DNA of 64,000 bases from Candidatus Pseudobutyricicoccus lothianensis (GCA_904419295.1 CAJFRA010000005.1:26771-90770); one strand, 5' to 3'. Shown: positions 9,396 to 18,375, numbered from the stretch's first letter. The notes: a model not told the origin generated them from the letters alone. A program made the numbers and translations.

Positions 9396-9429
9396 AGTTA
9401 GTATATGCTAACTGCCGAAACATTGTCAA
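9396..9429 (-). promoter_or_regulatory. ZIP promoter with DtxR/MntR-like operator over the -10
   Basis: Minus strand TTGACA (9424-9429), 18-bp spacer, TATACT (9400-9405). The imperfect palindrome AGTTAGTATATGCTAACT (9396-9413) covers the -10 element. Its TTAG...CTAA arms resemble operators of DtxR/MntR-family metal repressors; that assignment is inference. Confidence 0.68.
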
Positions 9430-9521
9430 TGCCACACCGGCTCGTGTCATCGGTTTCGCCGTTTTCCTGTATTTTGCCCCGCTTCCCTGCCGGTGATGCG
9501 GCAGGGCCTGTCCAGCGCCCC

Positions 9522-10394
9522 TTACCAGGGAGCTGCCGGCATGGCGCCGGCCTGACTGACCACGGCGGCGGCATACCGGTTGGCCTGTTCCACAGCCTGC
9601 TCCATCTCCATGCCTTGCAGCAATCCGGCCATCCACGCGCCCATATGGCCGTCTCCGGCGCCGATGGTATCCACTACCACAGCCGGGCTGGCCTTCTTGA
9701 AAAACGAACCGGCGCCCCTTTCCACATAGGCGCCCCGGCTGCCCAAGGTGACAAGTACTTCCCGCCCGGTCTTTTGCGCCAGGGCCTGGGCGGCCCGGCG
9801 CCAATCCGGCGCGCCGGTGGCGGCCAGCGCCTCTTGTTCGTTCAAGTGGACCCGGGGCCTCAGCTGCCACGCCCGTTCCAGCCGTTGGGGCGGGATCTGG
9901 CGCAGCCGCGGGCCCGGGGCAAAGTACAGCTGCGGGATGCCTGCCCCCTCCAAATAATCCAGCAGCAGGCTGCCGGTGGGCTCCTCCAATTCCAGCCCGC
10001 AGAAATAGGCGGCATCGTACCCGGCGGGCAGGCCCTGCAGCCAGTCTGCCCGGAACCGGTATTCCGCACCCCGGCAGCACAAAAAGCTGCGCTCCCCCGA
10101 TGGATCCACCAGGCAATAACAGCAGCCATTCTGGCCTTCCGCCGGAGGCAGCAGGCTGGCGATCCCCCGCTGGGCCAGCTGCCGGCGGACGAATTCGCCG
10201 TAGTAGCCTTGGCCCACCGGCGCGCACAGGTCGGCTTGGACCCCGAACAGGCCCAGCGCATAGGCCACATTGCAGGCACAGCCCCCCAGGGCCATCTGCC
10301 ACGCTGTAACATTGAGGTCTTCCCCGGCCTGGGGCAGCGCCGGCACTTGCAGCACCACATCTGCTGTCACAGAACCGATGACCAGCACACGCAT
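9522..10394 (-). CDS. PfkB family carbohydrate kinase
   Basis: Soluble ATP-dependent sugar or nucleoside kinase of 290 residues. The N-terminal VIGSVTADVVLQVP plus GGCACNVAYALGLFG and the C-terminal DTIGAGDGHMGAWMAG (GAGD with the catalytic Asp) define the family. ATG 10394 follows a run of seven G (GGGGGGGACGGG). Lies about 55 bp after the M24 peptidase gene in the same direction, with a hairpin between. Substrate unknown (ribokinase- or fructokinase-like). Confidence 0.9.
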   Translation of the reverse strand: MRVLVIGSVTADVVLQVPALPQAGEDLNVTAWQMALGGCACNVAYALGLFGVQADLCAPVGQGYYGEFVRRQLAQRGIASLLPPAEGQNGCCYCLVDPSGERSFLCCRGAEYRFRADWLQGLPAGYDAAYFCGLELEEPTGSLLLDYLEGAGIPQLYFAPGPRLRQIPPQRLERAWQLRPRVHLNEQEALAATGAPDWRRAAQALAQKTGREVLVTLGSRGAYVERGAGSFFKKASPAVVVDTIGAGDGHMGAWMAGLLQGMEMEQAVEQANRYAAAVVSQAGAMPAAPW

Positions 10395-10415
10395 CCCGTC
10401 CCCCCCCTTTGAAAC

Positions 10416-10442
10416 AGTGCCCGGAGAACTTTCCCCGGGCAC
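10416..10442 (-). terminator. Possible terminator after the M24 peptidase gene
   Basis: GTGCCCGG / CCGGGCAC stem just past the stop at 10449, followed on the minus strand only by a short GTTTC, so termination may be partial and allow read-through into the kinase gene. Confidence 0.5.
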
Positions 10443-10448
10443 TCTGTT

Positions 10449-11522
10449 TTACTTTCCGACGATCTCCAATTCCTTGGGCGCCTTGTTCAGGATCTCACAG
10501 CCCTCTTCCGTCACCAATACCAGGTCCTCGATGCGGACGCCGAAGCGGCCGGGCAGGTAGATGCCGGGCTCCACCGAAAACACCATGCCGGGCAGCGCTT
10601 TTGCCTGGCTGACATCGCTGTTGTCAGGCGGCTCGTGGCATTCCAGGCCGCAGCCGTGGCCCAGGCGGTGGGTGAAGTAGGGGCCATAGCCCGCCTCTTC
10701 AATGATGCGCCGGGCCGTGCGGTCCACCTCGCACAAGGGGACCCCTGGCCGGATCATTTTTTCCGCCTCTTCGTTGGCCCGCAGCACCGTTTCATAGACC
10801 CGGCGCTGTTCGTCGGTGACACTCTGGTAAAACACCGTACGGGTCATATCGCACCAATAGCGCTGGATGGGCGCGAACAGGTCCAGCACCACCGAATCCC
10901 CCGGCTGAATGGCCACGTCGCTGGGGCTGTGGTGCGGGTCCGCCCCATGGGCGCCAAAGCTGACGATCATCCCTTCGGTGCGGTTGCCCCCGTTTTGGCT
11001 GTACATCGTTTCCACCAGCTGGGCGATCTCAGTCTCTTTTGCCCCCTGGCCGATGGCATCGATGGCTGCCCGCACCACCCGGTCGTTGAGTTGGGAAGCC
11101 CGGCGCATGGCCTGGCGCTCTTCTTCGTCTTTGAACATGCGGGCGTCATCCACCGGGCCGGAACCCATCACCGGTGTGATGTCCGAGCGGGCTTCCAGCA
11201 GCGCGATCAGGAATTTGCTGGGCCAGAATTTATCCACGCCCAGCTTGCCGGGCCGCAGCTGCCGGGCCAGCTGGGCAGTGGGTTCGTCGCTGTCGCTATG
11301 CAGCACCAGCTCCATCCCCGGCTGGGGCTCAATGCCGAACAGTTCGTTGGCATACAGGGTGCACTGCCCCTCTGTGGTGATGTACAGGGCCAGCATCCGC
11401 TCCATGGGGGAGACCCAAATGCCGGTCAGATAATAGACGGAGGCCGTGGCCGAAACCACGATCTGTTCCAGCCCCTGCCCTTTCATATTTGCGATCACTT
11501 GCCGCAAACGGTTTTGATTCAT
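10449..11522 (-). CDS. M24 family metallopeptidase (Xaa-Pro aminopeptidase-like)
   Basis: Aminopeptidase of 357 residues acting in the cytosol, probably on Xaa-Pro peptides. An N-terminal creatinase-like domain (~1-125) precedes the pita-bread catalytic domain. Metal-ligand signatures are visible: DSVVLDLFA...DMTRTVF (two Asp), THRLGHGCGLECHEPP (His), VFSVEPGIYLP (Glu) and GVRIEDLVLVTEEG (Glu). ATG 11522 follows GGAGG at 9 nt; an upstream in-frame start would fall at the promoter. Confidence 0.93.
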   Translation of the reverse strand: MNQNRLRQVIANMKGQGLEQIVVSATASVYYLTGIWVSPMERMLALYITTEGQCTLYANELFGIEPQPGMELVLHSDSDEPTAQLARQLRPGKLGVDKFWPSKFLIALLEARSDITPVMGSGPVDDARMFKDEEERQAMRRASQLNDRVVRAAIDAIGQGAKETEIAQLVETMYSQNGGNRTEGMIVSFGAHGADPHHSPSDVAIQPGDSVVLDLFAPIQRYWCDMTRTVFYQSVTDEQRRVYETVLRANEEAEKMIRPGVPLCEVDRTARRIIEEAGYGPYFTHRLGHGCGLECHEPPDNSDVSQAKALPGMVFSVEPGIYLPGRFGVRIEDLVLVTEEGCEILNKAPKELEIVGK

Positions 11523-11569
11523 TTGCTTTGCCTCCTTTTTCTTCGCCGCCCCGGCGGCCTTCTTCTTCC

Positions 11570-11598
11570 AGTGTAGCACGCCCCGGCTCCCGAGGCAA
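11570..11598 (-). promoter_or_regulatory. Promoter of the M24 peptidase gene
   Basis: TTGCCT (11593-11598), 17-bp spacer, TACACT (11570-11575) on the minus strand, ~50 bp before the ATG. Confidence 0.65.
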
Positions 11599-11689
11599 CA
11601 CCTGTGCCTGCCGACCGCTGCCGCACGACGCCTTGGCCACTCGCTCGCCGCCCATCGGAAGCCCCCATGGTGCCGCCCGCCGGCAAAAC

Positions 11690-13177
11690 TCAGCGGAGCT
11701 GGTAGTTTTCGCTGAACCCAAATCGCACGGTGATCTCCGCCCCTTCCTCTTCCAGGGAACGCCCCTGCTCCTTGGCCTGGCGCACCATTTTATAGATGGA
11801 GCTGGCCGCCACAAAATAGCCGAACAATCCACGGGCTTTGGCGTCTTTCTCCATCCGCTCCAGCAAGGCTTGGTATATGATGTAGTAGCTGGCCATCTGG
11901 GATTTATAGCACACCGTCTCCTCTTTGCCCCGGCGGATCACCACCGTCTCCGGGCTGATGATCCCCGCATAGGCCACTTCGGCGCAGATCTCCGGCAGAA
12001 AGGAATACAGTTCTTCGGCCAAATGGGGGTCGCCTGTCAACTGGCACAGCTGCTGCAGGTAGTCCTCGTAATCGTTCCGCTCCACACACTGGCCAAACAG
12101 GTCCACGGCCTCATTGGTCAGCCGGCGCAGGTCTTGCCAGCTGTGGGGATAGGGCTTTTGGGTGACCGGTTGCTGGCGGAAAAAGAAAAACTGTTTTTGG
12201 CTGCCATACTCTTCTGTCTGCCAGGTGTGGACATACTCTTCCACCCGCCGGCTCAGCGACGGGCTGAGCACATCGTTCACCCGGCATTCCGCCGTGATGT
12301 CATCCCCCATCCGGGCTGCGAACACCTTGACATACACCAGGCTCTGGTTGCCCAGGCGGGCCAAAAGCTCCTGCCCCAGCCTATCCCAAAAAGCGTCGTA
12401 ATCCGGGGGGTAAGGGGTGTCTCCCAGGCCCACCAGGCTGCTGCGGTAGACCTGCCAGCTGTGCTCTTCGCCGGCGTATTCCGAAGTGACCCAGGCAAAG
12501 GGCTCCTGTTCCGCCATGGCCCGCAGACCATCCAACATGCCGTAGCGAAAGCTGGTGATGGCAATGGCCAGGGAGCGCTCCGGGTCCGTCCCTATCCCCA
12601 CCGACGCCTCAAAGACCGGCCGGTCCCACTGGGGGGACTCCACCTGGTAAGAGACGATGGTGCTGCCCTCTTCTGTCACATGGACTCTGGGGCGGATGGT
12701 CATCTGCCAGGCGGGGATCTCCAGCTTGTCGCCTTGGGGAATGCCTTCCCCCTCGGGCAGCAGCGCCCTGAGATCTTCCACCGGGTCGCCCGTCACGGCA
12801 GAGAGCTTTTTCTGCCGGTTCTGCCGGGCCAGCTGCCGACGGCAGATCTCCAGCATCTCTCTCCCTTCCCGGCTGTCGGGCGCCAATTCCAACATCTGTT
12901 CCAGCAAGCCGGCGGCCTGTTGGGTCTGGCCCATACACAAGCTAGCATAGGCCAAGCGGAAATACCACATGGGGTCATCCTGCCCCTCTTCCGCCACCTG
13001 GGTCAGCTGTTCCGCCGCTTCCTCGTACCGCCGCTCGGCGCACAAGGCCCGGGCCAGCAGCGACACCGTGTCATAATCCCGCTGAAGGGGCGGCTGCTCC
13101 AAAATGGCCTGTATGATCTGCCGGGATTCCCCCAGCTCATACCAGCGTATCAGCTGCCTCCATCGATTTGCTTCCAT
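11690..13177 (-). CDS. TPR-repeat protein of unknown function
   Basis: Protein of 495 residues with no signal peptide. Residues ~1-120 look like tetratricopeptide repeats (LARALCAERRYEEAAEQL, LAYASLCMGQTQQAAGLLEQ). The remaining ~370 residues form an uncharacterised domain with STIVSYQVESPQ, a long conserved-looking centre and an alpha-helical C-terminus. ATG 13177 follows GGAGG at ~7 nt. It starts 39 bp after the ABC1 kinase gene, so it probably belongs to the phasin-like/ABC1/TPR operon. Function unknown. Confidence 0.8.
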   Translation of the reverse strand: MEANRWRQLIRWYELGESRQIIQAILEQPPLQRDYDTVSLLARALCAERRYEEAAEQLTQVAEEGQDDPMWYFRLAYASLCMGQTQQAAGLLEQMLELAPDSREGREMLEICRRQLARQNRQKKLSAVTGDPVEDLRALLPEGEGIPQGDKLEIPAWQMTIRPRVHVTEEGSTIVSYQVESPQWDRPVFEASVGIGTDPERSLAIAITSFRYGMLDGLRAMAEQEPFAWVTSEYAGEEHSWQVYRSSLVGLGDTPYPPDYDAFWDRLGQELLARLGNQSLVYVKVFAARMGDDITAECRVNDVLSPSLSRRVEEYVHTWQTEEYGSQKQFFFFRQQPVTQKPYPHSWQDLRRLTNEAVDLFGQCVERNDYEDYLQQLCQLTGDPHLAEELYSFLPEICAEVAYAGIISPETVVIRRGKEETVCYKSQMASYYIIYQALLERMEKDAKARGLFGYFVAASSIYKMVRQAKEQGRSLEEEGAEITVRFGFSENYQLR

Positions 13178-13216
13178 TCCGTTCCTCCCTGGCGGCCTGC
13201 GAGCAGCCGCCCCTTT

Positions 13217-14794
13217 CTAGTCTTTGCTGCGCCCCATCTTCCACAGCAGCCACAGGCCCCACACCAGCGACCCGCCCACGCCGCAAAGACCCAGGGCCGG
13301 CACGCCCCACAGGCGGGGCCGCAGCGGGGTGGCGCACAGCAGGCAGGAGCCCACAAACAGCCCCACCAGCAACAGGCATTGGCACAGCAGCCGAAGCCCA
13401 CGGCGGACATCGCGGGCGTCGCCCGGCGCCATGCCCAATTTCACCTGGGCAATGGCCTGGCCCTGGGCGGCGCTGCGGAGCAGATCGGAGACCTGCCCGG
13501 GCAAGCCCGCCGCCTTCCAGCCGGATTCCAACAAAAGGCGGGTCCCTTTTTCCAAGGCCTGGCCCAGATCCATCCGCTGCCGCAGCTCTTCTTTCAGCCG
13601 TGCCGCCAAGATCTCCATCAGATCCAGTTCCGGGCTGATCTGGGCCAGCAGCCCTTCCAGCTGCACCATCCCCCGGGCCAACAGGGAGATGCCCGGCGGC
13701 ATTGCCAGGCCGTGGCGCCGGGCAATGGACATCATCTCACCCATGGCCTGGCCCAAAGAGATGCTTCCCAGGGCCTGGCGGCCATAGCGGGCCAAAAAAG
13801 AGGCCAAGTCCTGCTGCAGGGCCTCATGGTCCACCGTTCCCCGGCAGCTGCACAGGCGCACCACCACGCTTTCCAGCCCGGCCGGGTCATCTTTGGCCAA
13901 GGCCAGCAGCGCCTGCCCCAACAGTGCCCGGTCTTTGGGCGTGATGCGCCCCATCATCCCCATATCCAGCCAAATGATGCGGCCTTCTGCGATGCGCAGA
14001 TTGCCCGGGTGGGGGTCGCCGTGGAAAAAACCGTCTTCCAGCACCTGCTTGATGTAATGGTTGGCCAGCTTCAGCCCGATCTCTTGGCTCACATAGCCCT
14101 GCTCCGCCAGAGCCGGGCCGTCATCGATGGGAATGCCGCCCACGTATTCCATCACCAGCACCCGGGCCGTGGTGTACTCCCGGAAGACGGCAGGGCACCC
14201 TGCATACGCCAATTCCTTGCAATTTTGGCGGAACTCTGCGGCATTGGCCGCTTCCTGCAAAAAGTCCAGCTCCTGCTGGGCCGCCTGCCACATCTCATCC
14301 AGCACCATGTTCAGGTCCACTGTCCGCTGCAGGCCGGTGAGTTTCGTCAGCCCGGCCAGGCGGCGCAGCAGGGCGATGTCCTGGGCCATGGTCGCCCCGA
14401 TGCCGGGCCGCTGGACTTTTACGGCGACGGCCCGGCCGTCCCGGAGCCATGCCCGGTGCACCTGGGCCATGGAAGCCGCCCCCAAAGGCGCTTCCTCCCA
14501 GGCGGAAAACACCTCTTCCAGCGGGCGGCCAAAGGCTTCCTCCATCACCAGGCGGGCCTGGTCAAAGGGCATGGGGCGGGCCTGGACCTGGAGGCGGGCC
14601 AGTTCCCGGCAGTATTCTTCGGGCAAAAGGTCCTGCCGCAAAGAGAGGATCTGGCCCAGCTTTACATAAGTGGGCCCCAGATCCTCCACCAAGGCCCGCA
14701 GCTTTTGGGGCGTGATGCCCTGGTGCAGGCGATGGCGGGCCACCAGGGCGGCGATCTCCCGCAGGCGGCTGTCTTCTTTATTGTTTTTCGGCAT
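13217..14794 (-). CDS. ABC1/UbiB (AarF) family atypical kinase
   Basis: 525 residues. The ABC1 kinase-like fold is seen from ~40 to ~330: LGPTYVKLGQILSLRQDLLP (KxGQ motif), LGAASMAQVHRA (Ala-rich loop in place of the usual Gly-rich loop), VAVKVQRPG (catalytic-site Lys), VMEYVGG, FFHGDPHPGNLRI and WLDMGMMG (metal-binding DxG). Two hydrophobic helices close the C-terminus (~465-520), a membrane anchor typical of the family. In quinone-using bacteria these proteins support ubiquinone synthesis; no quinone genes are seen here, so the role is open. The start overlaps the phasin-like gene by 17 bp. Confidence 0.92.
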   Translation of the reverse strand: MPKNNKEDSRLREIAALVARHRLHQGITPQKLRALVEDLGPTYVKLGQILSLRQDLLPEEYCRELARLQVQARPMPFDQARLVMEEAFGRPLEEVFSAWEEAPLGAASMAQVHRAWLRDGRAVAVKVQRPGIGATMAQDIALLRRLAGLTKLTGLQRTVDLNMVLDEMWQAAQQELDFLQEAANAAEFRQNCKELAYAGCPAVFREYTTARVLVMEYVGGIPIDDGPALAEQGYVSQEIGLKLANHYIKQVLEDGFFHGDPHPGNLRIAEGRIIWLDMGMMGRITPKDRALLGQALLALAKDDPAGLESVVVRLCSCRGTVDHEALQQDLASFLARYGRQALGSISLGQAMGEMMSIARRHGLAMPPGISLLARGMVQLEGLLAQISPELDLMEILAARLKEELRQRMDLGQALEKGTRLLLESGWKAAGLPGQVSDLLRSAAQGQAIAQVKLGMAPGDARDVRRGLRLLCQCLLLVGLFVGSCLLCATPLRPRLWGVPALGLCGVGGSLVWGLWLLWKMGRSKD

Positions 14795-15074
14795 CTGGCG
14801 CAGATTCCTGGCGCTCCAGCTCTTCCAGCTTGTCTTTCAGCGCCTGGCGCTGCTGGGGCGAAAGCCGCTCCACTTGCTCCAGCCACTCTTCCTGCCGGCG
14901 CTGCTGGGCTTTGTGCTGCAGCTCTTCGTTGATGGACCGGCCCTGCTCCACCGTCAGTTCGCCCCGGCGGACCAGCTCGGCCACCACCTGCTGGGATTTT
15001 TCTGCCGTTACAGCGGCGGCGCCAATGCCCGCCAGCAAGATCTTTTTCAAGTCATTCCCCAGGCTTTGCAACAT
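14778..15074 (-). CDS. Phasin-like coiled-coil protein
   Basis: Protein of 98 residues, mostly helical: a short hydrophobic N-terminus with GNDLKKILLAGIGAAAVTAEK, then charged heptad-rich helix (QRRQEEWLEQVERLSPQQRQ). This pattern matches the small phasin/PhaF-like proteins commonly found next to ABC1 kinase genes. ATG 15074 has GGAGGG at 8 nt; a longer frame upstream has no good ribosome-binding site. First gene of the operon with the ABC1 kinase. No PHA synthase is seen, so storage-granule binding is not supported. Confidence 0.75.
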   Translation of the reverse strand: MLQSLGNDLKKILLAGIGAAAVTAEKSQQVVAELVRRGELTVEQGRSINEELQHKAQQRRQEEWLEQVERLSPQQRQALKDKLEELERQESAPDAEKQ

Positions 15075-15133
15075 GGCGAAGCCCTCCTTTCCTTTGGGTC
15101 TGCTTTTATGATACCCGGAAATTGTTACGTTTT

Positions 15134-15697
15134 CTACCTTTCCGCGCAAAAACTTTGGCCGTCTGCGGCAGGTCGGGCCTCGCTGTCCAGCAGGCGGTAG
15201 ACTTCTTGGATGAACGCCCCTTTTGCCCGCGTATAGGCGCGCCGGTCTCCCTGGTGCTGCCAGGCCAATTCCCTTTTCAGCGCGGCATACCGGGCGGCAG
15301 TCTCCGGGTGGGCGTTTAAATGATCCCGGAACCCCACCAGCTGGTCAAATTCCTTCTCCCCTGCCTGGTAACAGTGGATGTGGCGCAGGGAGATCTGTCC
15401 TTCTCCCCGCAACACAAACAGGTGGTAGTTTTCGTTGCCAAACTGGGGCCCTCGGTACTCGTAACCCAACGCCTCCAGCTTGCCTTTCTCCATGGCGGCA
15501 ATGGAGCGCAGCCGTACCGCCACATCCAAAATGGGCTTGGCACAAATGGCCGGGATCGCCGTGCTGCCCACATGTTGGATCTCCAAAATATTCTGGGGCC
15601 ACAGCTGCCACAGTTCTTCTTTTACCCGTAAAAACTCCTGCTCCCAATCTGGGTTATGGGGCAGGAGCCTTACCTGCCCCCGTGCAACGCCTTCCAT
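15134..15697 (-). CDS. GrpB family protein (UPF0157)
   Basis: 187 residues. Family motifs: HNPDWEQEF, IQHVGSTAIPAICAKPILDVAV and LRHIHCY. These place it in the nucleotidyltransferase-like GrpB group, whose reaction is mostly unproven. ATG 15697 follows GAGGAGG at 8 nt, with promoter ATGACA-N17-TATAAT. A second, diverged GrpB gene lies at 26726-27295. Confidence 0.92.
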   Translation of the reverse strand: MEGVARGQVRLLPHNPDWEQEFLRVKEELWQLWPQNILEIQHVGSTAIPAICAKPILDVAVRLRSIAAMEKGKLEALGYEYRGPQFGNENYHLFVLRGEGQISLRHIHCYQAGEKEFDQLVGFRDHLNAHPETAARYAALKRELAWQHQGDRRAYTRAKGAFIQEVYRLLDSEARPAADGQSFCAER

Positions 15698-15736
15698 GTC
15701 GATGCCTCCTCATTCGTCGTTTTATAGGTCCCTTCT

Positions 15737-15765
15737 ATTATACCTCTTCTGGCCACCTGTGTCAT
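15737..15765 (-). promoter_or_regulatory. Promoter of the GrpB gene
   Basis: ATGACA (15760-15765), 17-bp spacer, perfect TATAAT (15737-15742) on the minus strand. Confidence 0.65.
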
Positions 15766-15792
15766 TTCCTTTTCTCTTCCGGCAGCCGCCCA

Positions 15793-15821
15793 TTGTCCCA
15801 ATTCCCTGCTTTTGCTATAAT
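15793..15821 (+). promoter_or_regulatory. Promoter of the SLH-hydrolase gene
   Basis: TTGTCC (15793-15798), 17-bp spacer, TATAAT (15816-15821), 44 bp before the ATG and divergent from the GrpB promoter. Confidence 0.65.
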
Positions 15822-15864
15822 GAAGGTGTTTCCACTGGTCTGCACACAGAAAGGAGCTGTTTTC

Positions 15865-17564
15865 ATGATACGACCCATGCGGAACCGGCTGGCCTCTTTG
15901 GCCATCGCTGGCTTTCTGGCCTCATCTGCCTTAGTCCCCTCCGTCGCGGCGGCCGCTCCGCAAGGCCACTGGTCCCAAGAGGCGCTGAACCTGGCAGCCC
16001 AGCGCGGCCTGCTGGAAGGCGCGGCTGACAGCATAGACCCCGATGAAACGGTCACCCGGGGGATGTTCGTCACGCTGTTGGGGCGGCTGGACGGCGGCGA
16101 ATTGCCCTCGGAAGCCCCCACTTTTTCCGACGTGCCTGCCGGCGCCGGTTCTGCCCCCTATGTGGCCTGGGCCCAGCAGATTTCCATTGTCCAGGGCGTA
16201 TCCGCCCAGGCTTTTGCACCGGAACAGGCCGTGACCCGCCGGCAAGCGGCTCTGCTGCTGGACCGCTATTTCACGGCCCGCGGCATTCAGCTGGAATCCC
16301 AGCCGGTGACGCCTTTCGCTGACCGGGCCAGCCTGGATGCCCAGATCCTGCCCGTGGCGGAGCGGATGCAGCAGGCCGGCATCCTGACCGGCCGGCCCGA
16401 TGGCCGGTTCGACCCCGACGCCCCCATCACCTATGGGGAGGCTGCCGCCCTGCTGGACCGGGCTTGGCAAGCGGTCACCGCCCACACCAGCCAGGTGCTC
16501 ACCATCCCCTCTTTTGACGGATACCCCTTGGAAGGCAAACTGCGGATGCCCTGCCGGGACCAGGTGGACAAACTGGTCATCTACGTCAATGGTTCCGGCC
16601 CCAACACCTACGACAACCACCGGGCCCTGGGGTCGCTGGAATTCAATTACTTCGATCTGTTCGCCCGGCAATGCGCCAGAGAAGGCGCCGCTTTCTTCAG
16701 CTACAGCACCCGGGGCGTCTCCCCGGCAGCCAGCCGCCCCTGTACGACCAGATCGACGAAGAAGCCTACCAAAGTTATTTGCCCCAGAATTCGGTGCAGG
16801 ATGTGGAGCAGATCATCCTGGCCCTGCGGCAAGATCCCCGCCTGCAGCATGCAGCGGTCTATCTGCTGGGCTGGAGCGAAGGGGCGATGATCGCGCCCAA
16901 AGTGGCTCTCCGGGGCAACGCCCCGGTGGACGCTTTGCTGCTGGCGGGCTACCCCAACGGCACCATGGCCGAGACCCTGGATTGGCAGCAGACCGGCGGT
17001 TCCAGCATGGTGACCTATTGCCTGTATTTTGACACCGACGGCGACGGTGCTGTCTCACCCCAGGAATACGAAGCAGACCCCTATGGAGTGCGGGAGGCCC
17101 TGGGCCTGGGAGATACCCCTTTTTCCGGCCTGGATCTGGACCAAAACGGCCGGCTGGAAGCGGCGGATTTCGCCATCCTGCTGGCGCCCTCCCGCCAACA
17201 GCTCTATGATGCCATTGAGCGAGGGGATGACGCTTGGCTGGCGGCAAACTATTCCGTGCGCCTGACCAGCGCCTGGTTCCGTGCCCACCGGGACTTTCCG
17301 CCCAACCGGGATATGATGACGCAGTTGGATCTGCCCATCGTGATCTTCCAGGGGGAGGCCGATGCCAATGTGCCGGTACAGGGTTGCCTGGAGCTGCAGC
17401 AGGCTTTTCAGCAAGCCGGCAAGACCAACCTGACGGTGCACACCTATCCCCAGACAGACCACGATCTCAACTATTCCACCTATTTGCTGACCGGTTCCCT
17501 GCCCCAAGGGCTGGCGGACCTCTTCCACACCGTTCGGACCTTGCCCGTGCCTGCGGAGCGATAA
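15865..17564 (+). pseudogene. SLH-domain alpha/beta hydrolase with EF-hands, frameshifted
   Basis: The first frame (ATG 15865, AAGGAG upstream) encodes a signal peptide (cut near VAAAAP), SLH-type repeats to ~residue 210 and the start of a hydrolase domain (IPSFDGYPLEGKL). Reading then moves to another frame at about 16721-16726. One missing base in the CCCC run restores SPGSQPPLYDQIDEEAY and the rest to 17564. The second part holds the nucleophile elbow GWSEG, a late Asp (GEADANVPV) and His (TDHDLN), completing a serine hydrolase triad. It also carries two EF-hand-like loops (DTDGDGAVSPQE and DLDQNGRLEAAD). Secreted and wall-attached if intact. Either a real pseudogene or a homopolymer error. 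Confidence 0.82.
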
Positions 17565-17657
17565 AGGAGGCCAGGGCACAAGCACACTGCCCCGGGGCTG
17601 CACTCCCGAAGGCAAGATGCTTCCCCAGCTGCCACTGTGGCCCATACTTCCCCCCTG

Positions 17658-17677
17658 CCTGCAAATTCCCTTTTCAA
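17658..17677. repeat. Left copy of a 13-bp repeat flanking the orphan gene
   Basis: CCTGCAAATTCCC (17658-17670) recurs at 18472-18484 in the same orientation. The adjoining TCCCTTTTCAA (17667-17677) recurs inverted as TTGAAAAGGGA at 18460-18470. The two sites bracket the low-GC gene at 17788. Confidence 0.6.
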
Positions 17678-17731
17678 GGAAAGTAGTGATTTCAAGGGAA
17701 ATTGAAAATCATTGGTGAATATATACAAAAT

Positions 17732-17759
17732 GGGTATGCCCTCTGGATGGGGCATACCC
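17732..17759 (-). terminator. Terminator of the orphan gene
   Basis: GGGTATGCCC / GGGCATACCC 10-bp stem with 8-nt loop; the minus-strand side continues ATTTTG. Confidence 0.7.
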
Positions 17760-17787
17760 GTTTCAGCGATGTTCGGTTGTGCTGGGG

Positions 17788-18375
17788 TCAGCCTTCCCAC
17801 TCCGCCTTGTGGGCCTCCCACCACGCCGGAAACGCCGGGTCCTTCGGGGAGAGGGTGGACTTGACCGCAGGAGCCATTATAGCGGTGTCTGTCTTTTCCC
17901 TAAAAGGAGAAATGCAGAGGGTTTCAGGAGATACGCCCAAATACAGAAACCTTAACAATATACCCTTATCATCTGTCCAGTAATTTCCCAAGTATGTTGT
18001 GTTAAAATCATCCAATGTCAGATTATTTGGCCTTTTCGTCCTATGGGCCTCTTGAATTTGCCCAAACAAGTATTCTATGGTTCGCTTATTCTCCACCAGC
18101 GCCGCAGTATCGAATTGTATTTGTTTTTCAGCGCCCGCTTCATAGCCATGGGTCGTTGGGAAAAGAGAGGCGTAAGAAAATTTCTTGCTGTCCGGTTTCG
18201 CCAGGCACCGATTGAAGATGGCCTGGACATTGCCCTCGTTGAGTTCCAGAGGAGTAAACGACTTCAAAATTTCTTCCTTTGCCGCTATTGCCTTATTCAG
18301 ATTAAAGCCCACAACACAAGCCCCCTGCCGCGCCTTCAGCGGCGCCAAATTTTTGTTGTTTTTCCTATCATACAA
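17788..18375 (-). CDS. Hypothetical protein, low GC, probable N-terminal frameshift
   Basis: Unrecognised soluble protein, 195 residues from a TTG at 18375. Coding-quality sequence clearly continues upstream (TGKISAAGLAKGRPVL just before), then meets an in-frame TGA. If one T of the TTT run at 18427-18429 is removed, the frame joins an ATG at 18451 to give MTAQTPSVDETGKIS..., so the true gene is probably 17788-18451 with a frameshift. GC content is visibly lower than its neighbours. It lies between short repeats and beside tRNA-Leu, which suggests acquisition. No membrane helix or catalytic motif is visible. Confidence 0.65.
   Translation of the reverse strand: MYDRKNNKNLAPLKARQGACVVGFNLNKAIAAKEEILKSFTPLELNEGNVQAIFNRCLAKPDSKKFSYASLFPTTHGYEAGAEKQIQFDTAALVENKRTIEYLFGQIQEAHRTKRPNNLTLDDFNTTYLGNYWTDDKGILLRFLYLGVSPETLCISPFREKTDTAIMAPAVKSTLSPKDPAFPAWWEAHKAEWEG

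Noticed and set aside
11489..14932. Very long plus-strand frame (over 1100 codons)
   Set aside because: It is antisense to the TPR and ABC1 kinase genes, rich in His, Gln, Pro and Gly as expected for the complement of GC-rich codons, with no domain or ribosome-binding site.
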